Origin: Pseudomonas sp. Tri1
Lineage (GTDB): Bacteria; Pseudomonadota; Gammaproteobacteria; Pseudomonadales; Pseudomonadaceae
NCBI RefSeq assembly: GCF_017968885.1
Contig: NZ_CP072913.1
Coordinates: forward strand, 3,394,001 to 3,458,000
Direction of reading: 5' to 3'
DNA: 64,000 bases
Part shown: positions 38,807 through 47,533 of the stretch, in pieces
How positions within the stretch are numbered: position 1 is the stretch's first letter
Layout: every line of letters begins with the position of its first letter
Position numbers and translations under genes: made by a program
Notes under the pieces: model-generated
Told to the model about the DNA's origin: nothing
Databases searched by the model: none
Seen by the model: only the letters and a program-made list of their open reading frames with translations

Positions 38807-38896
38807 ATGTCCGATGCGGCCAGCGCTAAAGACTCAAAGCCCACGGGCTCAAAGGCCCGGAAGACGCGCGCATTCCCTGGAAGATCGCTGTTTTAG
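38807..38896 (+). pseudogene. Possible N-terminal remnant of a TetR-family regulator
   Basis: The 29-residue ORF MSDAASAKDSKPTGSKARKT continues RAFPGRSLF and stops. A polar, basic leader ending in KARKTRA is common just before the first helix of TetR regulators, but no HTH follows in any frame. The ORF is divergent from NRPS1 and lies beside a TetR-type palindrome, which is where such a regulator would be expected. It could equally be a chance ORF. Confidence 0.25.
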
Positions 38897-39041
38897 CGAC
38901 CGAAACGTAGGATAATTATTTGGTACATCTCCTACATTTTGTGTGCTGCTTCACCAAAAATCGTTGTTACCCTGCCGCGCCTCAGGCCACACACCCGGGA
39001 ATCGCAGCCGATCGGGATCACAAACGCCCGCCGGTACAGGA

Positions 39042-40322
39042 TTACCTGGATGGCTTCGTGCCGCTGGTGTTCGATGCGGCGTTGACCGCTGCCAACCACC
39101 TCTTTTGCCGCCAGGCCGGCGCGCTAGTGGGAAACAGCACTTCGTTTGGCCGATAGCGCGCGAGGCCGCAGGCGGCGGCGATGCGCTGGCGTTGCTGGCC
39201 GTGGACAAGGGCTTGCTGAAAACTGTGTTCGCTATGGGCCAAACCCAGCATATAACGCGTACCCACCTGGAATTGTCCGCCGTTGGCTTGCCACCATTTT
39301 TCGATTGCCTGCGGGTCGGGCCAGGGCAGGTTCTCATCGGGGTCCATCGCGACATTGGGATCTTCAGGGTTGTCGTTCGGGCCCGCATCGAAATCCGGCA
39401 GGGCCTGCAGTTCCAGATCAAGCAACGCCAGGTCAGCGCCAGTGATCAGGCTGAAGGCTTCGCCGGCGACCCGGGCAAAGGGCAGGTCGCTCATCTGTTG
39501 GATCAACCAGGGCACGCAGACCGGATCGCCCAGCAGCCCAAGGGCCTCGATGCCTATGCGCCGATCCCGGGGATCCTGTACCCACTGGCGTATCCAGGCG
39601 ATGCTGGGCTCGCGTTCCTGCCAGGCCAGCAGCACACAGAGCGCGCGGTATTGAAATTCGCCCGGTTGCTCGGCGAATGAGCGCAGAGGCTCCAAGGCCT
39701 GCTGATCGCCCATTTGGGTGGTGGCCCAGTTGGCCCAGAAGCGCGTGGCGGCGTCTTCATGCTGGCGGTGGGCACGAATCACCGGCAGCAGGTCACGCCG
39801 GCGCAGTTCGCCAGCCGTGCGCGCGGCACGCGCCAGCACGCTGGGGTCGGCATCGGAAAGTCCGGCCAGCAGGGCGGGGCCGGGGTCGTGGCGATGCATG
39901 CCGCAGGCGGCGAGGCCGAGGCGGCGGAACAGGGGCTCGGGGGAGGCGAGCAGGCGGTCGAGCCAGGGTTCGACCCGCAGCCAATCCAGCCAACCCAGGG
40001 CCGCAGCCATATAGCGCTCGCTGTCTACGTGGGCGCGCATATGTCCAGCCAGGGTGGCCATGGCTACGACATGGCCGGTTTCGAACGCTAGCACCGTAGC
40101 GGCAAATACCTCCCCCTGCGCGGTGGGAGTCAGTTGTTGCAGCAGCACCTCCAGTCCGGGCAAACCTGCGATGTGTAGGCCATCCAGATGGGCTTCGATG
40201 CGATTGTCCAGGGTGGCCAGGTGGACGAGGTCGTAGTGGGGCGCCCGAACGGCGTAGTCGCGCAAGATCGCGAGGAAGGCTACCTCTTCGGCGTGTTGAT
40301 CAATCACAATCGACGACATCAT
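39042..40322 (-). CDS. T6SS-island protein with HEAT-like repeats (TIGR02270-like)
   Basis: Protein of 426 residues from ATG 40322 (MMSSIVIDQHAEEVAFLAILRDYAV); a longer frame exists upstream but overlaps the neighbouring gene without support. The middle consists of helical repeats (SEPLFRRLGLAACGMHRHDPG, DPSVLARAARTAGELRRRDL, DRRIGIEALGLLGDPVCVPWLI), followed by an acidic stretch and the conserved RYMLGLAHS and QRQRIAAACGLARY. This matches the conserved Pseudomonas family often found in VgrG/DUF2169 clusters. Its role is unknown; scaffold or accessory functions for effector loading are possible. It is the last gene of the island. Confidence 0.75.
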   Translation of the reverse strand: MMSSIVIDQHAEEVAFLAILRDYAVRAPHYDLVHLATLDNRIEAHLDGLHIAGLPGLEVLLQQLTPTAQGEVFAATVLAFETGHVVAMATLAGHMRAHVDSERYMAAALGWLDWLRVEPWLDRLLASPEPLFRRLGLAACGMHRHDPGPALLAGLSDADPSVLARAARTAGELRRRDLLPVIRAHRQHEDAATRFWANWATTQMGDQQALEPLRSFAEQPGEFQYRALCVLLAWQEREPSIAWIRQWVQDPRDRRIGIEALGLLGDPVCVPWLIQQMSDLPFARVAGEAFSLITGADLALLDLELQALPDFDAGPNDNPEDPNVAMDPDENLPWPDPQAIEKWWQANGGQFQVGTRYMLGLAHSEHSFQQALVHGQQRQRIAAACGLARYRPNEVLFPTSAPAWRQKRWLAAVNAASNTSGTKPSR

Positions 40323-40368
40323 AAGGAGCCTATCGGGGAAGGCCCATCGCTCAACGCCAGACAATTGC

Positions 40369-41265
40369 TCAAACGATCCTCGTCCATGCAATTCCATCGA
40401 AAGACATAAGATCGAACTCACCATTCGACCACATGACGCCATCGTCGGCGCTCAACTGGTAACAGGACGCTGGAGGATCATCACCGAAGTTCACAGGCTC
40501 TAATTGCGATTGTTTCAACCGATAGACATTGGACAGGGTAGAGATGTAAAGAGCATCGATAAACCATTCCAAATCCCAGATATTATCGGAGACTACCGCT
40601 TGATCGATGACGCTCCACATATCCTTGCGCCCTTGCAACAGCACACCGCGATGGCCCGCTATGTATACCGTTCCATCAGGTGCGCACTTGACCGATGTGA
40701 GAGTCACCGATGTTGGCGATTCGCAAGGGTGCCAATGATGACCATCGAATAGCCATATCGCGCCATCCCGGCCAACCGCATAGATTTCTGTATTTGAGAA
40801 ACCATGAATCGCCTGCGCGTTGAAGTTTTCCGGTAAGCCATCATCGATCCGTATCCAGCGTTTAGGACCGTCAAAGCGGTACACCATACCTCTTAGGCCG
40901 ACCGCAAAGGCTTGTCCGTTGATCGCCGCCACGCCGCGAATGCCGCCCGTTCTTGGCGCTTGAGGAGCAGGTGTGCTGTCGTCGAATATGTCACCGGTAG
41001 TGGTACCGCTTGCCATGATGGCTGAGTAATAGCCGGCGCCAGAGATGGCAATGAGTCCGAGTTCAGGCTGAGAAACAACGGCTAACGAATGGGCATCATA
41101 GTTGGCCTCGCCTCTGATAAAAGTGCCGTCCTTGTATTTGAACGTGATGGCGTGTGGAATCTCATCGGCTTCTTTTTTAGGGTCTGCGGCATAGATATAA
41201 CCAAGGCCCGGTAGGCGTACTACCGCAGTGCGCATGATGAGGCCTTTCAACGGTGTGTCAGGCAT
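40369..41265 (-). CDS. Beta-propeller-like protein, candidate immunity protein
   Basis: Protein of 298 residues from ATG 41265 with GGAGACTCCAC upstream; no signal peptide. It has repeated propeller-blade patterns: GGIRGVAAINGQAFAVGLRG, GMVYRFDG, NAQAIHGFSNTEIYAVGRDGAIWLFDG, SVKCAPDGTVYIAGHRGVLLQG and DALYISTLSNVYRLK. GC content is clearly below that of its neighbours (near 48% by eye in sampled stretches), a sign of lateral acquisition. It directly follows the PAAR-like effector gene, the standard place for the cognate immunity gene. It may instead be an effector or adaptor; no enzyme motif is visible. Confidence 0.65.
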   Translation of the reverse strand: MPDTPLKGLIMRTAVVRLPGLGYIYAADPKKEADEIPHAITFKYKDGTFIRGEANYDAHSLAVVSQPELGLIAISGAGYYSAIMASGTTTGDIFDDSTPAPQAPRTGGIRGVAAINGQAFAVGLRGMVYRFDGPKRWIRIDDGLPENFNAQAIHGFSNTEIYAVGRDGAIWLFDGHHWHPCESPTSVTLTSVKCAPDGTVYIAGHRGVLLQGRKDMWSVIDQAVVSDNIWDLEWFIDALYISTLSNVYRLKQSQLEPVNFGDDPPASCYQLSADDGVMWSNGEFDLMSFDGIAWTRIV

Positions 41266-41289
41266 GTGGAGTCTCCTTGAAAATAGATG

Positions 41290-42369
41290 TCATAGGGTGG
41301 TCGTATCCGAGGGTTCTGGAACGCGTCCGGCCGTTGATGGACGGATTTGGTCCGTCGGACCAATATTCATCTGTTGATGACCTGCTCGCACTTGGCTTTG
41401 CGTGCAGGCCTTATCGCACTTACTGCCACCTTTTTGGGCGGCCTGCGCTCCGACCGCTTCGGCTTCGGCAACACTCCAGCGAGCATTTGGATCAATGGTC
41501 TTGCCGGTGACATGCGGCGCAACGGCCGGATGATTCACCGTGAGGAGGTTCGTCTCTTCATGAATGTCACCGTGGGTCCCGGTGGAGTGACTATGGCCAT
41601 CCTCACAAATGCACGGTGCCTTGTCGGGGTCGTACTTATTGGCGCCTTGCGCATCGAGCAGGAGCGCCTGACCACCTTTTCCCCTCTCCTTGAATTGTGA
41701 TTTAGGCACTACATGGTGGGGTGTTTTCCCGTCACAGCAGTTCGAGGGTGCATAGGGTGTAAGCACGCACTCCACTGCCTTTTTGCATTTTGGATCGCCG
41801 CACAAGGCCGCTGATGCGCCGGCCCGATTGACCGCACCTGTCGAGTAGGTGTTTGCATCGACATGGCGTTGGCAATCGTTATCTTTCAATCCCTTTACTA
41901 CGTTGTGACAGGGATGGGAGCTGTTGGCCGCCGCCACCGTGTCAAGATAGGGCCAAGTTGGACTATTACCCGGCTGCGACGCATGGTTATGGGTCGTCAG
42001 GTCCATGTTCCTGACTACATTTTCTCCCTCGAACTTCACATCCATCGACCATGCAGTGAAGTACACCTTTCCCTTAATCTTGCTGGTAACTATCCCTTTC
42101 TTCGGTGCGTTTCCGGCTTCATCCCCTGTGCTGGTCTTGAAGTAGCTCTTGTTCTTGAGCATGACCTCCTTGCCACTGATTTTTACCGTCCGGGATCCAT
42201 TGATGGTGTCCTTCGCCATGCCGGTATTGGGGTAGGGAATCGGCACCCCCAGAGGGGTGGGCGGGGCCTGGGGTGGGGTGAAACAGACATCCGGGAACGC
42301 AGCAATGGACTTGCCATCCGCCGCTTTGCAGGAGATCTCCATACTGTTGGCAAAGACTTCGTTGGCCAT
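41290..42369 (-). CDS. T6SS effector candidate: PAAR-like (DUF4150) domain with Cys/His-rich nuclease-like C-terminus
   Basis: Protein of 359 residues. Residues 1 to about 145 match DUF4150 PAAR-like spike proteins (MANEVFANSMEISCKAADGK, FPDVCFTPPQAPPTPLGVPIPYPNTG, GKEVMLKNKSYFKTSTGDEAGNAPKKG, GEN). The C-terminal region (about 150-340) is rich in Cys and His and contains TPHHVVPKSQF (HH at 218-219), APCICEDGHSHSTGTHGDIHEETN and CDKAC, the layout of HNH/Endonuclease VII-like toxins with structural zinc. The start overlaps the stop of the upstream thiolase-like gene (TAATG). It probably sits on the VgrG tip and is delivered to rival cells; the nuclease call is inference. Confidence 0.75.
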   Translation of the reverse strand: MANEVFANSMEISCKAADGKSIAAFPDVCFTPPQAPPTPLGVPIPYPNTGMAKDTINGSRTVKISGKEVMLKNKSYFKTSTGDEAGNAPKKGIVTSKIKGKVYFTAWSMDVKFEGENVVRNMDLTTHNHASQPGNSPTWPYLDTVAAANSSHPCHNVVKGLKDNDCQRHVDANTYSTGAVNRAGASAALCGDPKCKKAVECVLTPYAPSNCCDGKTPHHVVPKSQFKERGKGGQALLLDAQGANKYDPDKAPCICEDGHSHSTGTHGDIHEETNLLTVNHPAVAPHVTGKTIDPNARWSVAEAEAVGAQAAQKGGSKCDKACTQSQVRAGHQQMNIGPTDQIRPSTAGRVPEPSDTTTL

Positions 42370-43406
42370 TACGCAGCCCTCACAATCTGGTAACTGAGCA
42401 ATGCGACGGCGCGTTCGCCAGCGTCGTTGCCGAGGTGGCAGAAGATATTCGGTCCTTCGCCATAGCCCTTGCGACTGGCAGCCAGGGCCACGGCGAGCAT
42501 GGCCGGGCCGATGGCGGCGCCGACTTCGCCAATGCAGTCGGCCGGGTGCCAGAGATGGAAGAACTCCTTGCGCACACGCAGGGTTCGGCTGAGGGCCAGG
42601 GAGGCTTCCTTGAAGTAGTACTGCTCGCCGGAGATGTCGGTGAGCCGATAATCCATCTGCTCCAACCCACAGCCGGCTTCGCTCAGGGCTGCGCGTACAG
42701 CTTGAGTCAGGCCTTCGGCGCGCAGGGGAATGTCTTCGGCCTCCACCGTGGCCTTCTCCATGCCGAACCCCAGGCCGACGCAGGCCAGTTGCGGCTCTTC
42801 ACGGGCGACGGGGGCCGCCAGCACCACGGCGGCGGCGCCTTCGCCGGGGATAAAGCCGTTGGAGTTCTGGCTGGTGAGCAGGCGCTCGCGTTCTTCGAAG
42901 GCGGCCAACGTCGATGCGTTCAGGAAAGAGTCGACGCCGGCAATCAGTACGTGGCGATGGCCGCTCTGGTAGATCAGCGTGCGCGCATTCAGCAGGGCCA
43001 CGGCGGCGCTGACCCGACCACGAGCGATGATGTAAGAGTCCGGATGAAAACGCAGGCCCAGTTCGGTTTCGATAGCCTGCAGCAACCCCTTGTCGAGACC
43101 GGCGAGGCGGCCGGGGCGCTCGACCTCCGCCAACCCCAGCAGCAACGGGGTCTTTTCCGGGTCGACCCCAAGGGTGCTCTGTAACGCCTCGGCGATGGCG
43201 CGAGAGGCCATCTTGATCAGCTTGGTGCGGCCGCGCCAGGGCTGCTCCAGAGGTACGCTGGCGGCCATCAGCCATTCGCCACCCTGGTCGATGAAACGGG
43301 TTTCCTGGAAATTGTCGATGGCACAACGGATCGCCGCGCAGCTCGCGGGTGCACTGAGGCCAACGGCGCTGACCATGCCGGAGCCGATGATGCAAAGTGC
43401 GGTCAT
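42369..43406 (-). CDS. Thiolase-fold (beta-ketoacyl synthase-like) T6SS accessory protein, catalytic Cys absent
   Basis: Protein of 345 residues with the beginning of a ketosynthase fold (ALCIIGSGMVSAVGLSAPASCAAIR), a central SGHRHVLIAGVDSFLN, and FIPGEGAAAVVLA, the usual KAS motif. No Cys lies between residues 28 and about 215, so the nucleophile elbow cysteine of ketosynthases is missing. The His position also reads WHPADCIGEVGAAIGPAMLA. Such proteins recur in VgrG-DUF2169-PAAR clusters and are unlikely to be active synthases. Its ATG overlaps the stop of the DUF2169 gene (ATGA). Confidence 0.75.
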   Translation of the reverse strand: MTALCIIGSGMVSAVGLSAPASCAAIRCAIDNFQETRFIDQGGEWLMAASVPLEQPWRGRTKLIKMASRAIAEALQSTLGVDPEKTPLLLGLAEVERPGRLAGLDKGLLQAIETELGLRFHPDSYIIARGRVSAAVALLNARTLIYQSGHRHVLIAGVDSFLNASTLAAFEERERLLTSQNSNGFIPGEGAAAVVLAAPVAREEPQLACVGLGFGMEKATVEAEDIPLRAEGLTQAVRAALSEAGCGLEQMDYRLTDISGEQYYFKEASLALSRTLRVRKEFFHLWHPADCIGEVGAAIGPAMLAVALAASRKGYGEGPNIFCHLGNDAGERAVALLSYQIVRAA

Positions 43407-44518
43407 CCGTCCATCTCCTCGGGGGCGCGCCTGGCTTTTACCAGGGAGGAGAGCGACGGGTAGTAATCCTTGCCCAGTTCACGGGCGCGCCACCAACCCG
43501 TGGACATTGTGCCAACCAGCACCTGGGCGATCTCGAACAGGTTGCGCCGCAGGGGACGGGAAACACGCCAGGTCAGTTGCACCTGGCGCGCGTCTGTGTC
43601 GATCAGCAGGGTGTCGATTACCGCCTGCACAGTCTCATGACCACCTTTTTTCAAGAAGAACGTCACCGGCACCTCTATTTCAGGGATGCGAAAGCCCGCG
43701 CGCTCTTGGGGCGTAAGGTTGAGCAGTAGCACGTCCTCGCCGCCACGCAGGTAAGGAATCTGCTGATCGTCAGGGGCTGCCTGGAAGTAGCGACGGTCGA
43801 AATCTTGCGGAAGAAACGGAAAGCAGTCGGCCAACCAGGCCTCGTCGTAGGTACCGGCGAAGCGGGCGCGTTGCGGCCAGCTGCGGCCGATGGGGCCGAG
43901 GGCCATCGGGCGGAAGTCGCAAGAGGGGCTGTCGATCGGCTTGCCCAGTTCTTCCGTATTCGGCATTGGCTTATAAGCGACTTCAGCACTGTCGATGCTG
44001 CCTGGAAACCAACCGCAACCGCTTGGATTGTCCGGGTAGCAATGACGCATATCCGGATTCTTGGCCATGGGATGAGAGCCTCCGTAGGCCTGGGCATAGG
44101 AGATGTCCTGCTGGGTAAAGGGTTGCGGTAAACCGGGAGATACCCCCAATAGGCCCGGTAGCCATTGTCGGGGGCCGAGGACGGAAAAGGCTTTGCTCAT
44201 CTGCCCGACGCGAATGCCCGCGGCCAGTTGCGTCACGGGCCGCCCGCCTGGGGCATAGGCCTTGCCGCGTACCAGCACATCGCAGAATGGCTTGACCGGG
44301 GCGAAGTCCATTTCCTGCAGCGGGGCGCTGAGACCCGGCTCGCCGAGGAAGGTGTCGGCCATCAGTAGCGGTTGCTGGGTACCGGCGAGGGTCGCCGCGC
44401 GGCCGTCCAAGGGTAGATTGAAAGTACCTTTGGCTATCACTACCAGGGACTCGCGGCCATCGGGATCCATGCCTTGGGTATAGGCAGCAAGCAGTTTGCT
44501 GGCGTTGAGCAATTCCAT
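43403..44518 (-). CDS. DUF2169 protein, T6SS effector chaperone/adaptor
   Basis: Protein of 371 residues. It carries family signatures: LVVIAKGTFNL near the N-terminus, EMDFAPVKPFCDVLVRGKAYAPGGRPV, ISYAQAYGGSHP, YPDNPSGCGW, PRPMALGPIGRSWPQR-like (FRPMALGPIGRSWPQRARFAGTYD), and FQAAPDDQQIPYLRGGEDVLLLNL. DUF2169 proteins help load PAAR-like effectors onto VgrG. The gene lies between vgrG/DUF6484 and the effector, as expected. The C-terminal RELGKDYYPSL is also typical. Confidence 0.85.
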   Translation of the reverse strand: MELLNASKLLAAYTQGMDPDGRESLVVIAKGTFNLPLDGRAATLAGTQQPLLMADTFLGEPGLSAPLQEMDFAPVKPFCDVLVRGKAYAPGGRPVTQLAAGIRVGQMSKAFSVLGPRQWLPGLLGVSPGLPQPFTQQDISYAQAYGGSHPMAKNPDMRHCYPDNPSGCGWFPGSIDSAEVAYKPMPNTEELGKPIDSPSCDFRPMALGPIGRSWPQRARFAGTYDEAWLADCFPFLPQDFDRRYFQAAPDDQQIPYLRGGEDVLLLNLTPQERAGFRIPEIEVPVTFFLKKGGHETVQAVIDTLLIDTDARQVQLTWRVSRPLRRNLFEIAQVLVGTMSTGWWRARELGKDYYPSLSSLVKARRAPEEMDG

Positions 44519-44532
44519 AGGCGACTACCTTC

Positions 44533-44991
44533 CTAGTTGATCTGCACCGAACCGCCCTTGATGCGGTTGACCCCGCTGGAGCGGCTGGAGAGGTAGGTGC
44601 CCCGGATAATCACTTTGCCCGCGCGGGTCAGGGTGATGCTGGCCTTGCCGCAGCGCAGGACGATTTCCCGCTCGGCGGTGAACTCCAGGCGCTCGCCGTC
44701 CAAGTGGGCGACCGCTGGTGCCGCGGCGTCCGGCAGACGCTGGATACGACCGATAACCAGCGGCCGAGTCAGGTCGCCCGCCTCGAACATCAGTGCGACC
44801 TGGACGCCGATGTCCTCGCGGCTGAGCGGTGTGGTCGTGCGCGCGGCAAGGCCCGTATCAGTAGGGCAGCCTGGGAAGGCCACCACTGGGGCATCCGCCT
44901 TGGGCACATCCAGCAGCACTCCAATCACAACGCCGTCCACCCGTGCGGACGTGGAATCGGAGGCGGAGGGGACGTGGTATTCAACGGTCAT
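44533..44991 (-). CDS. DUF6484-type T6SS island protein
   Basis: Small protein of about 152 residues from ATG 44991 (MTVEYHVPSASDS), with GGAG about 11 nt upstream and 16 bp after the vgrG stop. Key patterns are VIGVLLDVPKADAPVVAFPG, REDIGVQVALMFEAGDLTRPLVIGRIQ and LRCGKASITLTRAGKVIIRGTYLSSRSSGVNRIKGGSVQIN; the last is also the usual ending of VgrG/spike-associated proteins. It is probably an OB-fold or spike-extension partner of the neighbouring VgrG. No catalytic motif is visible. Confidence 0.75.
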   Translation of the reverse strand: MTVEYHVPSASDSTSARVDGVVIGVLLDVPKADAPVVAFPGCPTDTGLAARTTTPLSREDIGVQVALMFEAGDLTRPLVIGRIQRLPDAAAPAVAHLDGERLEFTAEREIVLRCGKASITLTRAGKVIIRGTYLSSRSSGVNRIKGGSVQIN

Positions 44992-45007
44992 GACGCACGC
45001 TCCACGG

Positions 45008-47233
45008 CTAGTTCTGCAGAATTTTCTGGCCTTTGACGACAACGTTCCTGTTGGCCTTGATGTTGATGGCGCCGGAGCCGTCGATGGTGATGTTCTTGCC
45101 GCTGATCATGATGGTGCCGTCCTTCTTCATGGTGATGCTGGCCGCGCCCGTGGTCAGGCTGATGGAGTCGCCGGCGGTCAGGGAAAAGTGCTTGCCAACG
45201 TCCAGGCTATCGTTCTGCTTGATGCTAGTGCTGCGGTTCTGGGCAACGTCGCGGGATTCGTTCTGGCCGATCTGGGTGCTTTGGTTGCCGTTGATCTCGA
45301 TGCCTTCGTTGCCCTGGACCGTTTCGTTACGGTTGCCGCCGATACCAATGGTCTCGTTGCCACCCACGTCCTCGGTGCGGTTGCTGGCGATGCTGATTTT
45401 CTCGTTGGCGCCGACCTTTTCCGTGCGATCGGCGCCGATGGTGATGGTCTCGTTGCTGCCCACGCTTTCGGTGCGATTGGCGCCAATGGTGATTTTCTCG
45501 TTGCTGCCGACATCCTCGGTACGGTTCACGCCAATGGAGATGGTTTCGTTGTTGCCGACCTTTTCCTTGCGGTCCACACCGATGGTGATGGTTTCGTTGT
45601 TATCGACGGTTTCGGTGCGGTCGTGTTTGACGTGCACGGTTTCGTCGTTGTCGATGGTCTTGCTGCGGTCATGGCCGACCCAGTGGGTCTCGTCGTTCTC
45701 GACCTCGATGTCCTGGTTCTTCTCGGCGTGGATAAACAGTTGCTCCGCACCTTTCTTGTCCTCCATGCGGATTTCATTGAAGTTGGCCGGTGAGCCGCCC
45801 TTGCTTGAACGGCTTTTCACCCCGCTCTGGGTGGCGTTGGCCGGCAGCGCATAGGGCACGGTCTGTTCAGCGTTGTAGACGCGGCCGGTGATGATCGGCC
45901 GATCCGGGTCGCCTTCAAGGAAACTGACGATCACTTCCTGACCGATCCGCGGGAGCTGCACTGCCCCCCAGTTCTTGCCGGCCCAGGCCTGGGACACACG
46001 AATCCAGCAGGAGCTGTTTTCGTTGGATTGGTCGTGGCGATCCCAATGAAAATGCACTTTGACCCGGCCATACTGGTCGGTCCAGATTTCCTCGCCATTG
46101 GGCCCGACCACCACGGCCGTCTGCGGCCCACGGACAATGGGCATGGGGGTCAAGGGGAGGGGGCGGAAGGTTTGGTTGGCATCCATGCAATCGAGTTCGC
46201 TAACGAATTGTTCGGCCTGGTCCATCTGCCCACTTTCATAAGCGTCCTGACGGATCTGATAGCGGGCGACCACCACCAGGTATTCGCGATTCTGGTCCGC
46301 ACGGTCGTAGCCCGTCAGCGTGAACACATGGCCGCAGCCCAGCCCGCGAGCGCGACCGCGCAACTGCACGCGCTCGAACTGGCTGTGAATGGCTTCGATG
46401 CGGGTACGCGCGTAGTGCTCGCCATCGTTGCTCTGTACGTACTCACCGGGATAGTCGTAGAGCGGGTGGTCGCCGTTGCTGTGGTTGCGCGGCATACTGG
46501 AGCGCACCTCAAGGCTGGCGCGTGGGCGCAGGAAGTCATAGTCGTTCAGCGCCAGCGAACCGGGTTGTACTTCCCGGGCCAGTTGCCAATCGTAGAAATG
46601 ATCGCGCTCGCGCATTTGTCGATCGGGTGGATAGAAGGGTACTGATTCATAGTTCGCCGCCGTGGTATGAGCGCCATAGGCGTCGGCCAACACCAGTACA
46701 TGCCGCGACTTTTCATGGCGAAAGTAGTAATAGATGCCTTCCTGCTCCATCAGCCGACTGACGAAATCGAAACTGGTTTCACGGTACTGCACGCAATATT
46801 CCCACTCGCGGTAGCTGTCGCTGAGGCTGTCTTCGAAATCGGAAAAGCCAAGGTCGCGGAACACCTGCTTGATGATGTCCGGCACTGTCTTGTTCTGGAA
46901 AATCCGACAGTCCGAGGTGCGCGTGAGCAGCCAGAACCAGGGCCGCAAACTGACGCGGTAACCGGCGAACTGGCCGTGGCCGGTCAGTTGTCGGCAACTG
47001 CAGACAATGCCATGGAAGTAGCGTTTACCGCCGTCGTACAGCTCCAGGGTCAGGCCCATCGGCTTGCCCAGTAACTGGTCGAAGGTGATTGCCCGGTCTT
47101 CGGAGGTGAGGTCCAACTCGTAGTGGAACAACCTGCCCAGCTCTTCGCTGCCATCCATGCTCTGCAGCAGCAGGACATCGCCACCGAGCGGACTGTCGAC
47201 CTGCACCCAACGGTTGTTTTGCGTGATTGCCAT
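45008..47233 (-). CDS. vgrG: VgrG (TssI) type VI secretion tip protein
   Basis: Trimeric spike protein of 741 residues. The N-terminal gp27-like part (about 1-370) contains DLTSEDRAITFDQLLGKPMGLTLEL and the signature YREWEYCVQYRETSFDFVSRLMEQEGIYYYFRH. The gp5 OB-fold contains IWTDQYGRVKVHFHWDR, SCWIRVSQAWAGKNWG and PRIGQEVIVSFLEGDPDRPIITGRVYN. The C-terminal stalk has about eight 16-residue beta-helix repeats and ends with SITMKKDGTIMISGKNITIDGSG. No extra effector domain is fused. The ATG follows GGAAG. It is the first gene of the island; no core T6SS genes are in the window, so it depends on an apparatus encoded elsewhere. Confidence 0.95.
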   Translation of the reverse strand: MAITQNNRWVQVDSPLGGDVLLLQSMDGSEELGRLFHYELDLTSEDRAITFDQLLGKPMGLTLELYDGGKRYFHGIVCSCRQLTGHGQFAGYRVSLRPWFWLLTRTSDCRIFQNKTVPDIIKQVFRDLGFSDFEDSLSDSYREWEYCVQYRETSFDFVSRLMEQEGIYYYFRHEKSRHVLVLADAYGAHTTAANYESVPFYPPDRQMRERDHFYDWQLAREVQPGSLALNDYDFLRPRASLEVRSSMPRNHSNGDHPLYDYPGEYVQSNDGEHYARTRIEAIHSQFERVQLRGRARGLGCGHVFTLTGYDRADQNREYLVVVARYQIRQDAYESGQMDQAEQFVSELDCMDANQTFRPLPLTPMPIVRGPQTAVVVGPNGEEIWTDQYGRVKVHFHWDRHDQSNENSSCWIRVSQAWAGKNWGAVQLPRIGQEVIVSFLEGDPDRPIITGRVYNAEQTVPYALPANATQSGVKSRSSKGGSPANFNEIRMEDKKGAEQLFIHAEKNQDIEVENDETHWVGHDRSKTIDNDETVHVKHDRTETVDNNETITIGVDRKEKVGNNETISIGVNRTEDVGSNEKITIGANRTESVGSNETITIGADRTEKVGANEKISIASNRTEDVGGNETIGIGGNRNETVQGNEGIEINGNQSTQIGQNESRDVAQNRSTSIKQNDSLDVGKHFSLTAGDSISLTTGAASITMKKDGTIMISGKNITIDGSGAINIKANRNVVVKGQKILQN
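45195..45690 (-). repeat. 48-bp tandem repeats encoding the VgrG beta-helix stalk
   Basis: About eight units of 16 residues with the consensus NRTEkVGsNEtItIGa occupy roughly residues 514-680 of VgrG. The last units are degenerate (NQSTQIGQNESRDVAQ). This is a protein-level beta-helix repeat and not a CRISPR: there are no spacers. Confidence 0.85.
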
Positions 47234-47533
47234 AAACGGCTTCCTGTGGCTCGTATTCGGGCGTCAGTCAGCCGTAAGGAAGGCGACGCCAGGATCGTCG
47301 CCACAAGAAGGGTCAGGGGAAATCGAGTCCACCAATTGCTGCATATCCACCACGCAGGTGATCTCCCTATCGGCCTGGCAATCCTCTCTGTTCAACCGGA
47401 ACCTGAGAGGTTTCAAGATTTGAAGATAGGTGAGCTAAGGTCGTTCATTTAGTTTCTTTAGCTATTTAGTCAATTCCAATAGGGCATAAAGGATATCGCC
47501 GACTAGAGTTGCAAAGCAGACGACGCGCAGTGC
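47234..47533. other. 300-bp AT-rich intergenic region upstream of vgrG
   Basis: It separates vgrG from the HAD-HerA gene and should contain the vgrG promoter. The stretch 47440-47520 is AT-rich. I see no clear operator or ORF. Confidence 0.5.

Larger units (their letters stand above)
38592..39041. other. 450-bp intergenic region between NRPS1 and the T6SS island
   Basis: It holds the presumed NRPS promoter and two inverted repeats (38760-38789), a short plus-strand ORF at 38807-38896, and an AT-rich stretch near 38905-38945. No complete regulator gene is present. Confidence 0.6.

Noticed and set aside
42369..43406. Fatty-acid or polyketide ketosynthase working with the NRPS
   Set aside because: The active-site Cys is missing and the gene sits inside a VgrG/DUF2169 operon, not with the NRPS genes.
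45195..45690. Regular 48-bp repeats resembling a CRISPR-like array
   Set aside because: They have no spacers and stay in frame, encoding the VgrG beta-helix.
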